This document shows, piece after piece, positions 1-8,082 of a stretch of 64,000 nt of DNA. The position numbers and the translations under genes are program-made. The notes under the pieces are model-generated. The model was not told the DNA's origin. It did no database searches and worked only from the letters and a program-made list of their open reading frames with translations. Position 1 is the first letter of the stretch; every line of letters begins with the position of its first letter. Source of the DNA: a bacterium (GTDB lineage: Bacteria > Sumerlaeota > Sumerlaeia > SLMS01 > JAHLLQ01); contig JAHLLQ010000006.1 of NCBI GenBank assembly GCA_020444065.1, positions 310,001 through 374,000 on the forward strand. The letters run 5' to 3'.

Positions 1-83
1 AATATTATGGAGGATCGGTCACCATCAGCGGAAACGGAACCAACTCTGAAGAAGATTCAACCAGCGTGATTCTGGTAAACTGA
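1..83 (+). CDS. C-terminal end of a beta-helix-type surface protein (partial)
   Basis: Only the last 26 codons are inside the window, read in the frame starting at base 3 and ending in TGA at 81-83. The peptide has the pattern GGSVTISGNGTNSEEDS then VILVN at the end. This matches the C-terminus of the next gene (LGTVTLGGNSADES then LIIKN) in spacing, glycine/asparagine pattern and final asparagine, so the two are very probably tandem paralogues. The gap to the next start is 47 bp with no obvious terminator, so they may be co-transcribed. Function of this fragment is inferred only from that similarity. Confidence 0.6.
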   Translation, partial: YYGGSVTISGNGTNSEEDSTSVILVN

Positions 84-130
84 CTCTGCCTCATGTTACC
101 AGACGATCAATCCTGTAGGGAGACTTTGAC

Positions 131-1522
131 ATGAGAAGAGTGCGGATGAAACTCATACTCTTGCTGGCCATCGTTGTATTCATGGCGGATTTTGCTGCAG
201 CGGCAAGTGTTTTCAACTACCAGGGCCACCTGAAAAAGGATGGGGCGAACTTCACCGGGACAGCGGACTTCTACTTCGCAATTTACCGAAAGGATGGTGC
301 AACCGAGACCTTCCTTTGGGTCAATGACGATGGTGATCTGTCGGCCTTGCCTCCGGCCAGTGGCGTGCCTGTGACAGTGGAGGACGGCCACTTCTCGCTG
401 GAGATCGGCGATACGTCCCTCCCGAATATGTCAGCCCTTCCTGCTGCCATCTTTGAAGATGACGCCCAACTCTTCATGCGTGTGTGGGTCGATGCCGGCG
501 ATGGAGTCCAACAGCTCTCGCCGGATAAGCGAGTTCATTTGGGTCCTGGATTCGGCTATGGAGATGAAGACGTCCTGACGATCTACGTCGATGGGATTTC
601 GGGAGATGACTTGAACTCGGGTCTACGGCCAAACCGCGCCAAGAAGACCATCCAGGGTGGCATCGATGCATTGCCGCCGGTCATCAATGGCGAGTCGATT
701 GTTCAGATTGCCGACGGGATTTACGAGGAGGGCGTATCTGTTTTCAACATTGCATTGGCAGGCAAGAACGCCTCGCTCCTGGTTCGGAAGGATCCTGATA
801 CACCGGGCGATGTGATCCTGCAGCCGGGCTCTACTGGCGCTGTTTATGGCTTTAGAATCGCTGGAGTTCCACAGACAATCTCCTTCAAAGGTCTAACGAT
901 TCAGGGCTATACATCCGCCGGGATGATGGTGGACGCCTCGCGGGTTGCCGTAGAAGATTGCACGTTCCAGGACAACGTTGGTGCCTACGGACGATGCGGC
1001 ATCTATGCTCTGAAGGCGTCTTCAATCGACCTGTTGGATTGCACATTGGACAATAACCAGGAGGGCATTCGTGGACTCCACAATTCCTATGTCCGGGTAC
1101 GCAATTCAACGGTCACCAACTCGCAGGACACAGGCGTCCGCGTTGGCTATTCCACCTACTTCTACATGGAGAATTGCACGATTGATGGAGCCACCAATCA
1201 TGGCATCTACCTGAATGACAACGCCTCCGCGGACATTCGGGATACAACTGTGAGAGGCTGCGGGCTGGCGGGTCTTAACTGCATCACAAACTCCTATGCC
1301 ATGCTGATCCGAATCACCAGCGATGGTAATAAGTATGGCATCTGGAGCGATCGTGGCGGATACGTGATGATGGGAAGCAACAACCACCAGATTCTGAACA
1401 ACGACATCGGCCTCTACGCAATCCACCGGAGTACGATCGAGTACTACCTGGGTACAGTGACGCTTGGCGGCAACAGCGCCGACGAGTCCGTTGCTTCGAG
1501 CGGGCTGATTATCAAGAACTGA
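131..1522 (+). CDS. Secreted right-handed parallel beta-helix repeat protein
   Basis: 463 aa. An AGGGAG ribosome site lies 8 bases before the ATG. The N-terminus has basic residues, then a hydrophobic stretch and an AAAA-type cleavage region near residue 25, so it is exported. Residues about 30-140 form an N-terminal domain starting FNYQGHLKKDG, a pattern common at the start of surface proteins of poorly studied phyla. From about residue 150 (YVDGISGDDLNSG) it reads as a pectate-lyase-like coil: short repeated turns with V-x-D/N-C-T and N-x-x-G-I patterns continue to the C-terminus. No catalytic residues of a known lyase could be identified. A polysaccharide-binding or adhesive surface role is inference. 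The end resembles the partial gene upstream. Confidence 0.75.
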   Translation: MRRVRMKLILLLAIVVFMADFAAAASVFNYQGHLKKDGANFTGTADFYFAIYRKDGATETFLWVNDDGDLSALPPASGVPVTVEDGHFSLEIGDTSLPNMSALPAAIFEDDAQLFMRVWVDAGDGVQQLSPDKRVHLGPGFGYGDEDVLTIYVDGISGDDLNSGLRPNRAKKTIQGGIDALPPVINGESIVQIADGIYEEGVSVFNIALAGKNASLLVRKDPDTPGDVILQPGSTGAVYGFRIAGVPQTISFKGLTIQGYTSAGMMVDASRVAVEDCTFQDNVGAYGRCGIYALKASSIDLLDCTLDNNQEGIRGLHNSYVRVRNSTVTNSQDTGVRVGYSTYFYMENCTIDGATNHGIYLNDNASADIRDTTVRGCGLAGLNCITNSYAMLIRITSDGNKYGIWSDRGGYVMMGSNNHQILNNDIGLYAIHRSTIEYYLGTVTLGGNSADESVASSGLIIKN

Positions 1523-1567
1523 AATCGGGGCAAAAGGTACTCAGGTAAGGCATAACCTGCACGGCTC

Positions 1568-1596
1568 TTGACAGTGCTCCTGCACGGCGGTCTAAT
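1568..1596 (+). promoter_or_regulatory. Candidate sigma-70 promoter
   Basis: A perfect TTGACA (1568-1573) is followed after exactly 17 bases by TCTAAT (1591-1596), five of six matches to the -10 consensus. It lies 127 bases upstream of the ctpA-type start codon and points toward it. Expected start of transcription is near 1603. Consensus match only; no experimental support. Confidence 0.6.
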
Positions 1597-1598
1597 TC

Positions 1599-1614
1599 TG
1601 GCACGACCCATGCA
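1599..1614 (+). promoter_or_regulatory. Candidate sigma-54 (-24/-12) promoter
   Basis: TGGCACG at 1599-1605, four spacer bases, then ATGCA at 1610-1614. Against the RpoN consensus TGGCACG-N4-TTGCA only one base differs, and GG and GC are separated by the required ten bases. Transcription would start near 1625, giving a leader of about 98 bases before the protease gene. The site immediately follows the sigma-70 -10 element and lies inside an inverted repeat, so chance overlap with a terminator stem cannot be excluded. Confidence 0.5.
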
Positions 1615-1638
1615 GAGTTGGGCCGTGCCAAGTGTTTT
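1600..1638 (+). terminator. Inverted repeat with T-run; possible terminator or attenuator
   Basis: GGCACGACCCA (1600-1610) pairs with TGGGCCGTGCC (1619-1629) with one mismatch, and a run of five T follows at 1634-1638. It could terminate the beta-helix gene that ends at 1522. It also overlaps the predicted sigma-70 start point and the sigma-54 site, so it may act in the leader of the following gene. Confidence 0.45.
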
Positions 1639-1722
1639 TGCCCTGACGCCTGCCAAACTCCGAAGTGGCCGGCGAGGTCTGATCGGGTGACAATGCGAGT
1701 CTTTTGCGGAAGGTAAACAAGT

Positions 1723-3234
1723 ATGAATCTCTGGAAACGCGCCCCGAAGTCGGATCGCTTCTTCTTCGTTTCAGCGGTCGGATTGCTGGTGCTCTCTCTC
1801 CTGCTCGTCGGATTGCGGGACTCTCAGATCCGCGCCGCCAGCGAAGACGAGGAGTTCTACCGCTTCGTCGATCTGGCCGCCGAGGTCTACACCGAGATCC
1901 AGACCAAGTACGTGGATGACGTGGAACCCCGGAAGGTGCTGGAAGGCGCCGTTGCGGGCATGTTCACGGCCCTTGATGAGCACAGCCAGTACCTGAATCC
2001 GGATATGCTAAAGTCACTCGAGAAAGACACGTCCGGCGAATTCAGCGGAATCGGCATCCACATCACGACTCGCCAGGGCCTGCTGACGGTCATCGCGCCG
2101 ATCCCGGGTACGCCTGCGGCCGAGGCTGGTATTCAGCCTTGGGACCGCATTATCGAGATCGAAGGCGAGAGCACCGAGGGCCTGGCTTTGAACGATGCCG
2201 TCAAGAAGTTGACCGGCCCGGCCGGTACGTCGGTGACCTTCAAAGTCTATCGCCAGGGCGAGATGGAGCCGCTCGAGTTCACGCTGACCCGCGCGAACGT
2301 CGAAGTCGACAGCGTTTATCACAAGATGATGGAAGACAACATCGGCTACGTCCGCCTGACCCGATTCAGTGAGAAGACGTCGCGCGAACTGCGCCGCGCC
2401 TTGCTGGACATGAAGGGCCAGGGCATGGAAGGCCTCGTCCTGGATCTCCGCTTCAACTCCGGCGGCCTGCTGCGCGAAGCCATCGACGTTTCCGACTTCT
2501 TCGTCGACAAGGGCGAGATGATCGTCTCAACGAAAGGTCGCCTGAAGAGCCAGAACCGCGAGTACCGCGCGGTCGCTGACCCGATCGTCAATGTTCCCAT
2601 GTTCGTACTGGTCAATGAAGGCAGCGCCTCGGCAAGTGAGATCGTCGCCGGCGCCATCCAGGATCATAAGATCGGCGTCATCATCGGGCCGTCTGGAAAG
2701 AACACGTTCGGCAAGGGCTCCGTCCAGACAATCGGCGGACTGACACACTCGATGGTCGATGACGAGAACGGCAACCCAATGGAGAGCGCGCTGCGCCTGA
2801 CGACGGCGAAGTACTACACGCCCTCCGGCCGCACGATCCACCACATCGGAATCACTCCGGATATCGGCGTTCCCCTGCCAAAGAATCATGAGATCGAGCT
2901 GGCCCGCCACGGTCTGCTCGGCGACGTTTCCACCGGCGAAGACTACCGCGTTCCGGATCCGGAAGAGACCGAAGAGACTCAGGATGAGACGGCGCCGAGC
3001 GTCGACCTGCAGATCGAGGAGAAGGAAGAGATCGACGAGTCCGATCCCAATCACAAGTTCTACCAGGTCGAGAAGCCCGAGCTTATGGAAGAAGACGATT
3101 TCGTCGACATCCAGTTGCAGGAAGCCCTGAAGCAGATGAAGATCTACATGATCCTTCGCAACACGGGCACCGGCGGAGCCGTCCCGACCATCGCCAGCAG
3201 CACCGAGAACGATGAGTTCAGCATGGCCCACTGA
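1723..3234 (+). CDS. S41-family C-terminal processing peptidase (CtpA/Prc type)
   Basis: 503 aa. It is a periplasmic serine protease anchored by one N-terminal hydrophobic segment (residues about 14-32). A PDZ domain spans about 108-185 and the S41 core follows. The catalytic serine is in the SASASE motif (Ser303 by alignment with E. coli Prc Ser430). The general-base lysine is Lys331 in TFGKG, with a three-residue insertion between them relative to Prc, and Asp314 lies in the AIQD segment. Residues 395-503 are a long acidic, glutamate-rich extension. Family members trim C-termini of envelope proteins. The start at 1723 puts the membrane segment at the N-terminus. Two candidate promoters lie upstream. 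Confidence 0.93.
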   Translation: MNLWKRAPKSDRFFFVSAVGLLVLSLLLVGLRDSQIRAASEDEEFYRFVDLAAEVYTEIQTKYVDDVEPRKVLEGAVAGMFTALDEHSQYLNPDMLKSLEKDTSGEFSGIGIHITTRQGLLTVIAPIPGTPAAEAGIQPWDRIIEIEGESTEGLALNDAVKKLTGPAGTSVTFKVYRQGEMEPLEFTLTRANVEVDSVYHKMMEDNIGYVRLTRFSEKTSRELRRALLDMKGQGMEGLVLDLRFNSGGLLREAIDVSDFFVDKGEMIVSTKGRLKSQNREYRAVADPIVNVPMFVLVNEGSASASEIVAGAIQDHKIGVIIGPSGKNTFGKGSVQTIGGLTHSMVDDENGNPMESALRLTTAKYYTPSGRTIHHIGITPDIGVPLPKNHEIELARHGLLGDVSTGEDYRVPDPEETEETQDETAPSVDLQIEEKEEIDESDPNHKFYQVEKPELMEEDDFVDIQLQEALKQMKIYMILRNTGTGGAVPTIASSTENDEFSMAH

Positions 3235-3263
3235 CGGCCGCAGACAAGAATCCGCAATTCAAT

Positions 3264-3287
3264 CCGCCCCCGGTTCGCCGGGGGCGG
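3264..3287. terminator. Hairpin between convergent genes
   Basis: A perfect 9-bp stem, CCGCCCCCG (3264-3272) with CGGGGGCGG (3279-3287), sits between the protease stop and the stop of the convergent kinase-like gene. There is no strong T-run on either side, so it is a probable bidirectional transcription barrier rather than a canonical terminator. Confidence 0.6.
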
Positions 3288-3290
3288 ACT

Positions 3291-4331
3291 CTATTCGATG
3301 TCCCAGTTGAAGAGCTCGGCAAGGCGCCGTTCGTAGGCTTCCTGCTCGCCGAGGAGGCGATCGCGTTTCTTACCCTGGATATGGGAGCGACGGGTGGTTT
3401 TGACGATCCGCGAGCTCAGCTTCTCGAACGCCATCAGCCGCTGCATCAAGTCGAAGCCCGGCTGCCAATGGTCGCGTGGGGATCCGCCGGCGCCCCGGTA
3501 CTCCTGCGCAAACTCGTCGAAGAGCCCAAGGGGCGCCAGCCACTTCGAGACACCGACCAGGTCCTCGGCCGGAAGGCCGTAATGGACGGTCCCGAAGTCG
3601 ATCCAGGTGATCCCACCGGATTCGTCGATGAACAGGTTGTCGGGATTGATGTCGCCATGCACGAGGGTCGGTGTCTCAAAGCGATGGCTGCGCAGGAGAT
3701 GCTCCGTCCCCTTGAGCCCTTCGACGACCTGAGAATCGCTCAGCAGATTCGTGTTCCCGGGGATGCGTCGGCGGAATTTGGCAAGTCTCCCCTGCCAGAA
3801 TTCTTTGGGATCCTCGCCCTCGTTCTCTGGACACCAGGGCTTCCCCCAGCGCGCTCCCGTCCGGCTGTGGAGTTGCGCCAGTTCCCCCGCCCAACGTTTC
3901 AGCAGATCGAGGCCGATCGCATCGAGGTCCTCGGCTGGCTGGCCGGGCGCCGCGCGCTCGACAACCAGCGCGAGCCGGTACCGCCGCAGCGTCCGCCAGG
4001 ATTCGTCCGTCAGGAGCAGTTCGGGAACTCGCAGGCACGCCTCTCTGAAGAGCTCCGAGGCATGGCGATGCTCCCCCGCCGGGCGCACCCGAAGGTCATA
4101 AGGCCAGGCTCGGGCGTAGAGGACCCCAAGCTCCGGATGCTCCCAGCGGCGAACAATAGCATTGCGTCCTGTCCCCACCTTGGCGATGACGCCGGGCGTT
4201 CGCGGCGAGACCCGATGACCGGCCACGGGCTCGTGGAGCAGGTACTCCTGAAGCCGCGCGCCGAGTTGACGGGCGGAAACGGGCCGGAAGGCGGCCTTTG
4301 TCAGGGTCTCTTTCAGGCGCAGCAAGGACAT
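3291..4331 (-). CDS. Aminoglycoside phosphotransferase-fold (APH/choline kinase-like) protein
   Basis: 346 aa. The kinase-like C-lobe is clear: HGDINPDN is the catalytic-loop Brenner motif with the Asp base, followed about 14 residues later by IDFG, the metal-binding DFG equivalent. The N-lobe has the expected basic strand region (VIAKVGTGRN). The family phosphorylates small molecules such as aminoglycosides, choline, sugars or amino acids, and the substrate here is unknown. No purine-rich ribosome site precedes the ATG, which is followed by basic residues rather than a signal, so it is probably cytosolic. It is transcribed alone, convergent with the protease and divergent from the RapA-like gene. 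Confidence 0.8.
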   Translation of the reverse strand: MSLLRLKETLTKAAFRPVSARQLGARLQEYLLHEPVAGHRVSPRTPGVIAKVGTGRNAIVRRWEHPELGVLYARAWPYDLRVRPAGEHRHASELFREACLRVPELLLTDESWRTLRRYRLALVVERAAPGQPAEDLDAIGLDLLKRWAGELAQLHSRTGARWGKPWCPENEGEDPKEFWQGRLAKFRRRIPGNTNLLSDSQVVEGLKGTEHLLRSHRFETPTLVHGDINPDNLFIDESGGITWIDFGTVHYGLPAEDLVGVSKWLAPLGLFDEFAQEYRGAGGSPRDHWQPGFDLMQRLMAFEKLSSRIVKTTRRSHIQGKKRDRLLGEQEAYERRLAELFNWDIE

Positions 4332-4618
4332 TGGAGGAGCTTGAGAGAAGGCGGGGCCGGGGTCAAGAGCGCCGAAGATCGGGCTCTATCGATGAGATCA
4401 GACGCCAGGCGCGCCGCGATAGCCGTCAATCCGCTGGCAGGAATCTTGTTTCCTGGTCTTCCGAGCGCAATGGTGTGTGGTCAGAGTCGCGGGGGGGCAG
4501 TTGGTGAGGAATCCCGTCCATCTGCAAGATTCCCTCGTTATCCCTGGTTTCACAGACCAGTCGTGGAAGCTCGACGGTCGCTTTGCCCTCGAAAATCATC
4601 TAAGGACATATAACGGCT

Positions 4619-7600
4619 TTGGGAAAGAAATCGGCACCAGAATCGGCGGATGTTCAGAAGCTATTTCGAATCGGCGTACTCGTCAGCGCCCGCGAGGCCC
4701 TCTCGCCTGAGCTCTGGCGTATCTCCGATATCAAGGGACGCATCGCCGAGCTTTCCCCCGTTTCACTCGGAACGACTCATCGTCAGGCGCCCCTGAACGA
4801 TTTGCGCCGCTACCGCATCAAGACGACCGACCAGGTCTTCCGCGACGAAGACCTCGTCGAGGTGGTCGGGATTCGGAATCCACGCTCGAACGACCTTTAC
4901 GAATACGAAGTGATGCACGATGGCCAGAAGGTCGTGGTGCGCGAGCACGAGCTGATGGTCCATGTGGGTTCGCGCGCCGTCGATCCGCTGGACCTGATGC
5001 GGAATCTGGATGCGGCCCCGGCCGCGATGGCGGATGCGCGCGTCGAGATGCTGGCCTCGTACTTCCGGGCAACGGCCCGCAGCCTCGGCATCGGCGGCTA
5101 CACCGGTGCGCGAATGCTGCCCATCCCCCACCAGATCAGCGCAGCGCGCTACGCGCTCCTCTTCGGTCGCCCGCGGTTCCTGCTGGCCGACGAAGTAGGT
5201 CTCGGCAAGACGGTCGAAGCCGGTCTGATTATCCACACGCTGCAGAAATACTTCCCCAACTGGTACACGGCGATCTTCGTCCCCGAATCGCTGACGGTTC
5301 AGTGGGCCTTTGAGATGTACGGCAAATTCGGCAAGACGATCTATCGCCTGAGCGAAGACGATCAGTTCGACGACGGCTGGGAAGACGAGTTCGACGATCC
5401 GGGTATGATCCTGTCGCACGCCGAAGCCTCGCGTTACGGCAAACGACGGAAGCCGGAATTGCTGGTCGTCGACGAAGCTCATCAAGTTCTGCGCGACGAG
5501 AAGCAATACAAGGCGCTTCTCGAGATGAGTCGCCACGCCCACGCAGTGCTGCTGTTGACGGCGACGCCAACTTCCGACGACGGGCAGAATCTCGTCAAAC
5601 TCCTTCGCCTCGTCGATCCCCAACACTTCGAGAAGTTCGATCCGAAGAGCCTGATGGCGTTGTTCGAAAAGCAGGGCTCGATCGAGTCTCTGCTGCGTCA
5701 GTTACGCGATCCGGCATCCGAGGGCAACGAGTTGGTCGAGAGTTGGAAGTCGCTCGGGATTCCGGATGAAGATCTGGATCGCATGTTCGGAACGCTGCTG
5801 GAAGAAAATGAAGAGCACCAGCACGAGCGCTACGAATTGGCATCCGCGCTGACCGATCGATTCTACCCCGGCTCGCGCATTCTGCGCTACCAGCGCAAGT
5901 TCCTCGCGATCGACAACGAGATGGCGGAACGCGTTGAGGAGCCGCTCGAGTACAAGGCGACGATGGAAGAGAAAGCGGTGCGCAAGGCAGTGCGGCACTT
6001 CCTCGATCTCGTTCGCGACGCAAAGAAGTCCGGAACGTCTGAGTGGCAAGACATCGCCGCGGTTCTTGTGCAGGCCAGCCACAGTTCGCCCCTTGCCGTC
6101 GATCAGTGGATTCAGGCCCGACGCGGAGAACTCGAGCCGCAGTCGGGTGTCAGCGCCGACCCGATTCGTCGAAACCTGGCGAAGTTGCAGGACACGGAGC
6201 CGTTGGAAGGCGAAGAGGACGCAGTTGCGACGCTCGACAAGGCCAATCAGCGCTGGCAACGCGCATCACGCTCTGTCGACATGAAGGGCAGGGCGTTGGC
6301 GCGCATGCCGCGCTACATGGAACTCGTGCAACAGGTGCAAGGATTTGTTGGCGGCGGCGAGCCATCGCGAGTTTTGATCTTTACGAGCTTCGAGTGCAAT
6401 GTGCGGCCCCTCTACCTGCTGCTCAAAAAGGCACTCGGCGATGATGTTGAAGTCTTCTATCTGAGTGCGGAACTTGAATGGCGCGATCGCGAGAAGAGCG
6501 CGTTCGCCTTCCAGGAGCACGACGGACCGTGCGTGTTGGTCTCCGACGATCTGGGTGGCGAGGGACGCAACTTCCAGTTCGCCGATGCGCTGTTCCATTT
6601 CGACCTTCCGCTGGCGGCGTGGATCCTGGAACAACGAATCGGTCGCCTCGATCGCGTCGGCCGCGACGAGACGCTCGATGTGGATTCGCAGATCCTGTAC
6701 GCGATCGATGAGCTCGACCAGGCGATCTACGAGTTCCAGCGCGATGGCGTCAGCGTCTTCAACGATTCGCTCGCGCCGATCGAAGACCTGATCGACAACA
6801 TCACGCGGCGCATGATCACTGCAATGATTGACGAAGGAACCGACGGGATAGCCGACCTAGTCGATGAAGTGGCCGAGCAAGTCGATGAACGCCGTGAACG
6901 CGAAGCCTCCGAACTGATTACGCGTCGCGATCGTGGCGTGGAAGATGTTCGCAAGTTGGTTCCGTTGCTCGACGACACTACCGAGCTCACGGGTCTTCGC
7001 CGTGCCTCGGTGAAGTACGCCCGCCTGCTCGGATCGATGGTCGACGAGAGCGGCGATTGCACGACGATCACCGTCGGTGCGCATCACCCGTTGCATGCGA
7101 TGCCGGGTGTTCTTTCCGAAATGCAGGGACACTTCCAGCGGCACGATGCCGTTCGTCATGAGCGGCGCGAGTTCTTCTCTGCCGGTCACCCATTCGTGCG
7201 GGCTCTGGCGCGGGGTGCTCTGGAAGACAGCGGCGATCGCGCAGCATTTATTCTGCGCGGCGGAATCGATCAGTCGATCTTCCACTTCTGGTTCCGCATG
7301 CACTTGCCGCCGGAGTTCCTCGAAAGTGTCCGTGCGCTGCCCGAAGACGTTCAACCTTCGCTGCTTTGCGCAGCCGCCGGCAGTTTCGGTACACGCATGT
7401 TGCGATTCTCGATGGACATGGAAGGCAATCTTGTCGAGCCGACGGAAGACAACGCAGAGCTCTTCCGCCCGTTCGGCAAAGACGATCTCTCCCTCGACGA
7501 AGGCCAGCAAATCTACGAGTACCTTCCGAAAGACTGGGCCGATTGCTGCACCTCGTGCTATGCGAAGGCAGAGGAACTGGCCGCGAAGGCCGCGGAAGAC

Positions 7601-7774
7601 CTGCGGCTCGACCACATCGATGCATTCGAAGACGTGTTGTGCGAGGTGCTCACGCGTCACTTCGGCGTCGACCATCCGCTCGAAGCGCAAATCGACTCCG
7701 TGCTGTTTGTGCTCGAGGATCTGGTCGTCGAACTCGACTCCGTGCTGGCGGTCTTCCCGTCAGAAACGACATGA
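4619..7774 (+). CDS. rapA: RapA-like SNF2/SWI2 ATPase (RNA polymerase recycling factor)
   Basis: 1051 aa, TTG start with AAGGA 12 bases upstream. SF2 helicase motifs are in order: motif I DEVGLGKT (about residues 190-197), motif II DEAH (about 285-288), motif III TATPT, then the second RecA lobe with GEGRNFQFAD (about 648) and QRIGRLDRVGR (about 672). E. coli RapA (968 aa) shares the unusual EGRNFQFA and FDLP-x(5)-LEQRIGRLDR blocks, which is why RapA is preferred over a generic SNF2 helicase. The N-terminal 100 residues would hold Tudor-like domains. RapA releases stalled RNA polymerase after transcription. The stop overlaps the start of the DUF503 gene by ATGA. Confidence 0.88.
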   Translation: MGKKSAPESADVQKLFRIGVLVSAREALSPELWRISDIKGRIAELSPVSLGTTHRQAPLNDLRRYRIKTTDQVFRDEDLVEVVGIRNPRSNDLYEYEVMHDGQKVVVREHELMVHVGSRAVDPLDLMRNLDAAPAAMADARVEMLASYFRATARSLGIGGYTGARMLPIPHQISAARYALLFGRPRFLLADEVGLGKTVEAGLIIHTLQKYFPNWYTAIFVPESLTVQWAFEMYGKFGKTIYRLSEDDQFDDGWEDEFDDPGMILSHAEASRYGKRRKPELLVVDEAHQVLRDEKQYKALLEMSRHAHAVLLLTATPTSDDGQNLVKLLRLVDPQHFEKFDPKSLMALFEKQGSIESLLRQLRDPASEGNELVESWKSLGIPDEDLDRMFGTLLEENEEHQHERYELASALTDRFYPGSRILRYQRKFLAIDNEMAERVEEPLEYKATMEEKAVRKAVRHFLDLVRDAKKSGTSEWQDIAAVLVQASHSSPLAVDQWIQARRGELEPQSGVSADPIRRNLAKLQDTEPLEGEEDAVATLDKANQRWQRASRSVDMKGRALARMPRYMELVQQVQGFVGGGEPSRVLIFTSFECNVRPLYLLLKKALGDDVEVFYLSAELEWRDREKSAFAFQEHDGPCVLVSDDLGGEGRNFQFADALFHFDLPLAAWILEQRIGRLDRVGRDETLDVDSQILYAIDELDQAIYEFQRDGVSVFNDSLAPIEDLIDNITRRMITAMIDEGTDGIADLVDEVAEQVDERREREASELITRRDRGVEDVRKLVPLLDDTTELTGLRRASVKYARLLGSMVDESGDCTTITVGAHHPLHAMPGVLSEMQGHFQRHDAVRHERREFFSAGHPFVRALARGALEDSGDRAAFILRGGIDQSIFHFWFRMHLPPEFLESVRALPEDVQPSLLCAAAGSFGTRMLRFSMDMEGNLVEPTEDNAELFRPFGKDDLSLDEGQQIYEYLPKDWADCCTSCYAKAEELAAKAAEDLRLDHIDAFEDVLCEVLTRHFGVDHPLEAQIDSVLFVLEDLVVELDSVLAVFPSETT

Positions 7775-8055
7775 CAAACGTTCTACTGATTCACTACGAA
7801 GTCCACATCCCCGCCGCCCAATCGTTGAAGGACAAGCGATCGGTCATCAAGAGCCTGACGCATCGACTGCGCACGACATACAACGTGTCGGTTGCCGAAG
7901 TCGACTACCAGGACAAGTGGCAACGCGCGACGCTCGCTGTCAGCGCCGTTTCCGCCCAACGCGATCACCTCGAAGAACTCAGCCGTCGCCTCGTCACCGA
8001 AATCGAATCGCGCCTCGATCTGGTGATCACCGGAATCGACGAAGAATGGCTGTGA
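7771..8055 (+). CDS. DUF503 / YlxP-like small protein
   Basis: 94 aa. ATG 7771-7773 overlaps the upstream TGA (7772-7774), so translation is probably coupled to the RapA-like gene. The sequence has the family hallmarks: a first strand of the type VLLIHYEVHIP, the SLKDKRSVIKSL segment, and a VAEVDYQDKWQ-type strand. DUF503 proteins have a ferredoxin-like fold and often lie between infB and rbfA in Firmicutes. The biochemical role is unclear. Next to RapA, a part in transcription/translation housekeeping is an inference from context only. Confidence 0.85.
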   Translation: MTNVLLIHYEVHIPAAQSLKDKRSVIKSLTHRLRTTYNVSVAEVDYQDKWQRATLAVSAVSAQRDHLEELSRRLVTEIESRLDLVITGIDEEWL

Positions 8056-8082
8056 GTTGTCCTGAATTGGCAAGACAGTTCT

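Noticed and set aside
3381-4613. 410-residue open frame on the plus strand
   Set aside because: Antisense to the APH-fold gene, whose kinase motifs are intact. No family pattern is present in the plus-strand product.
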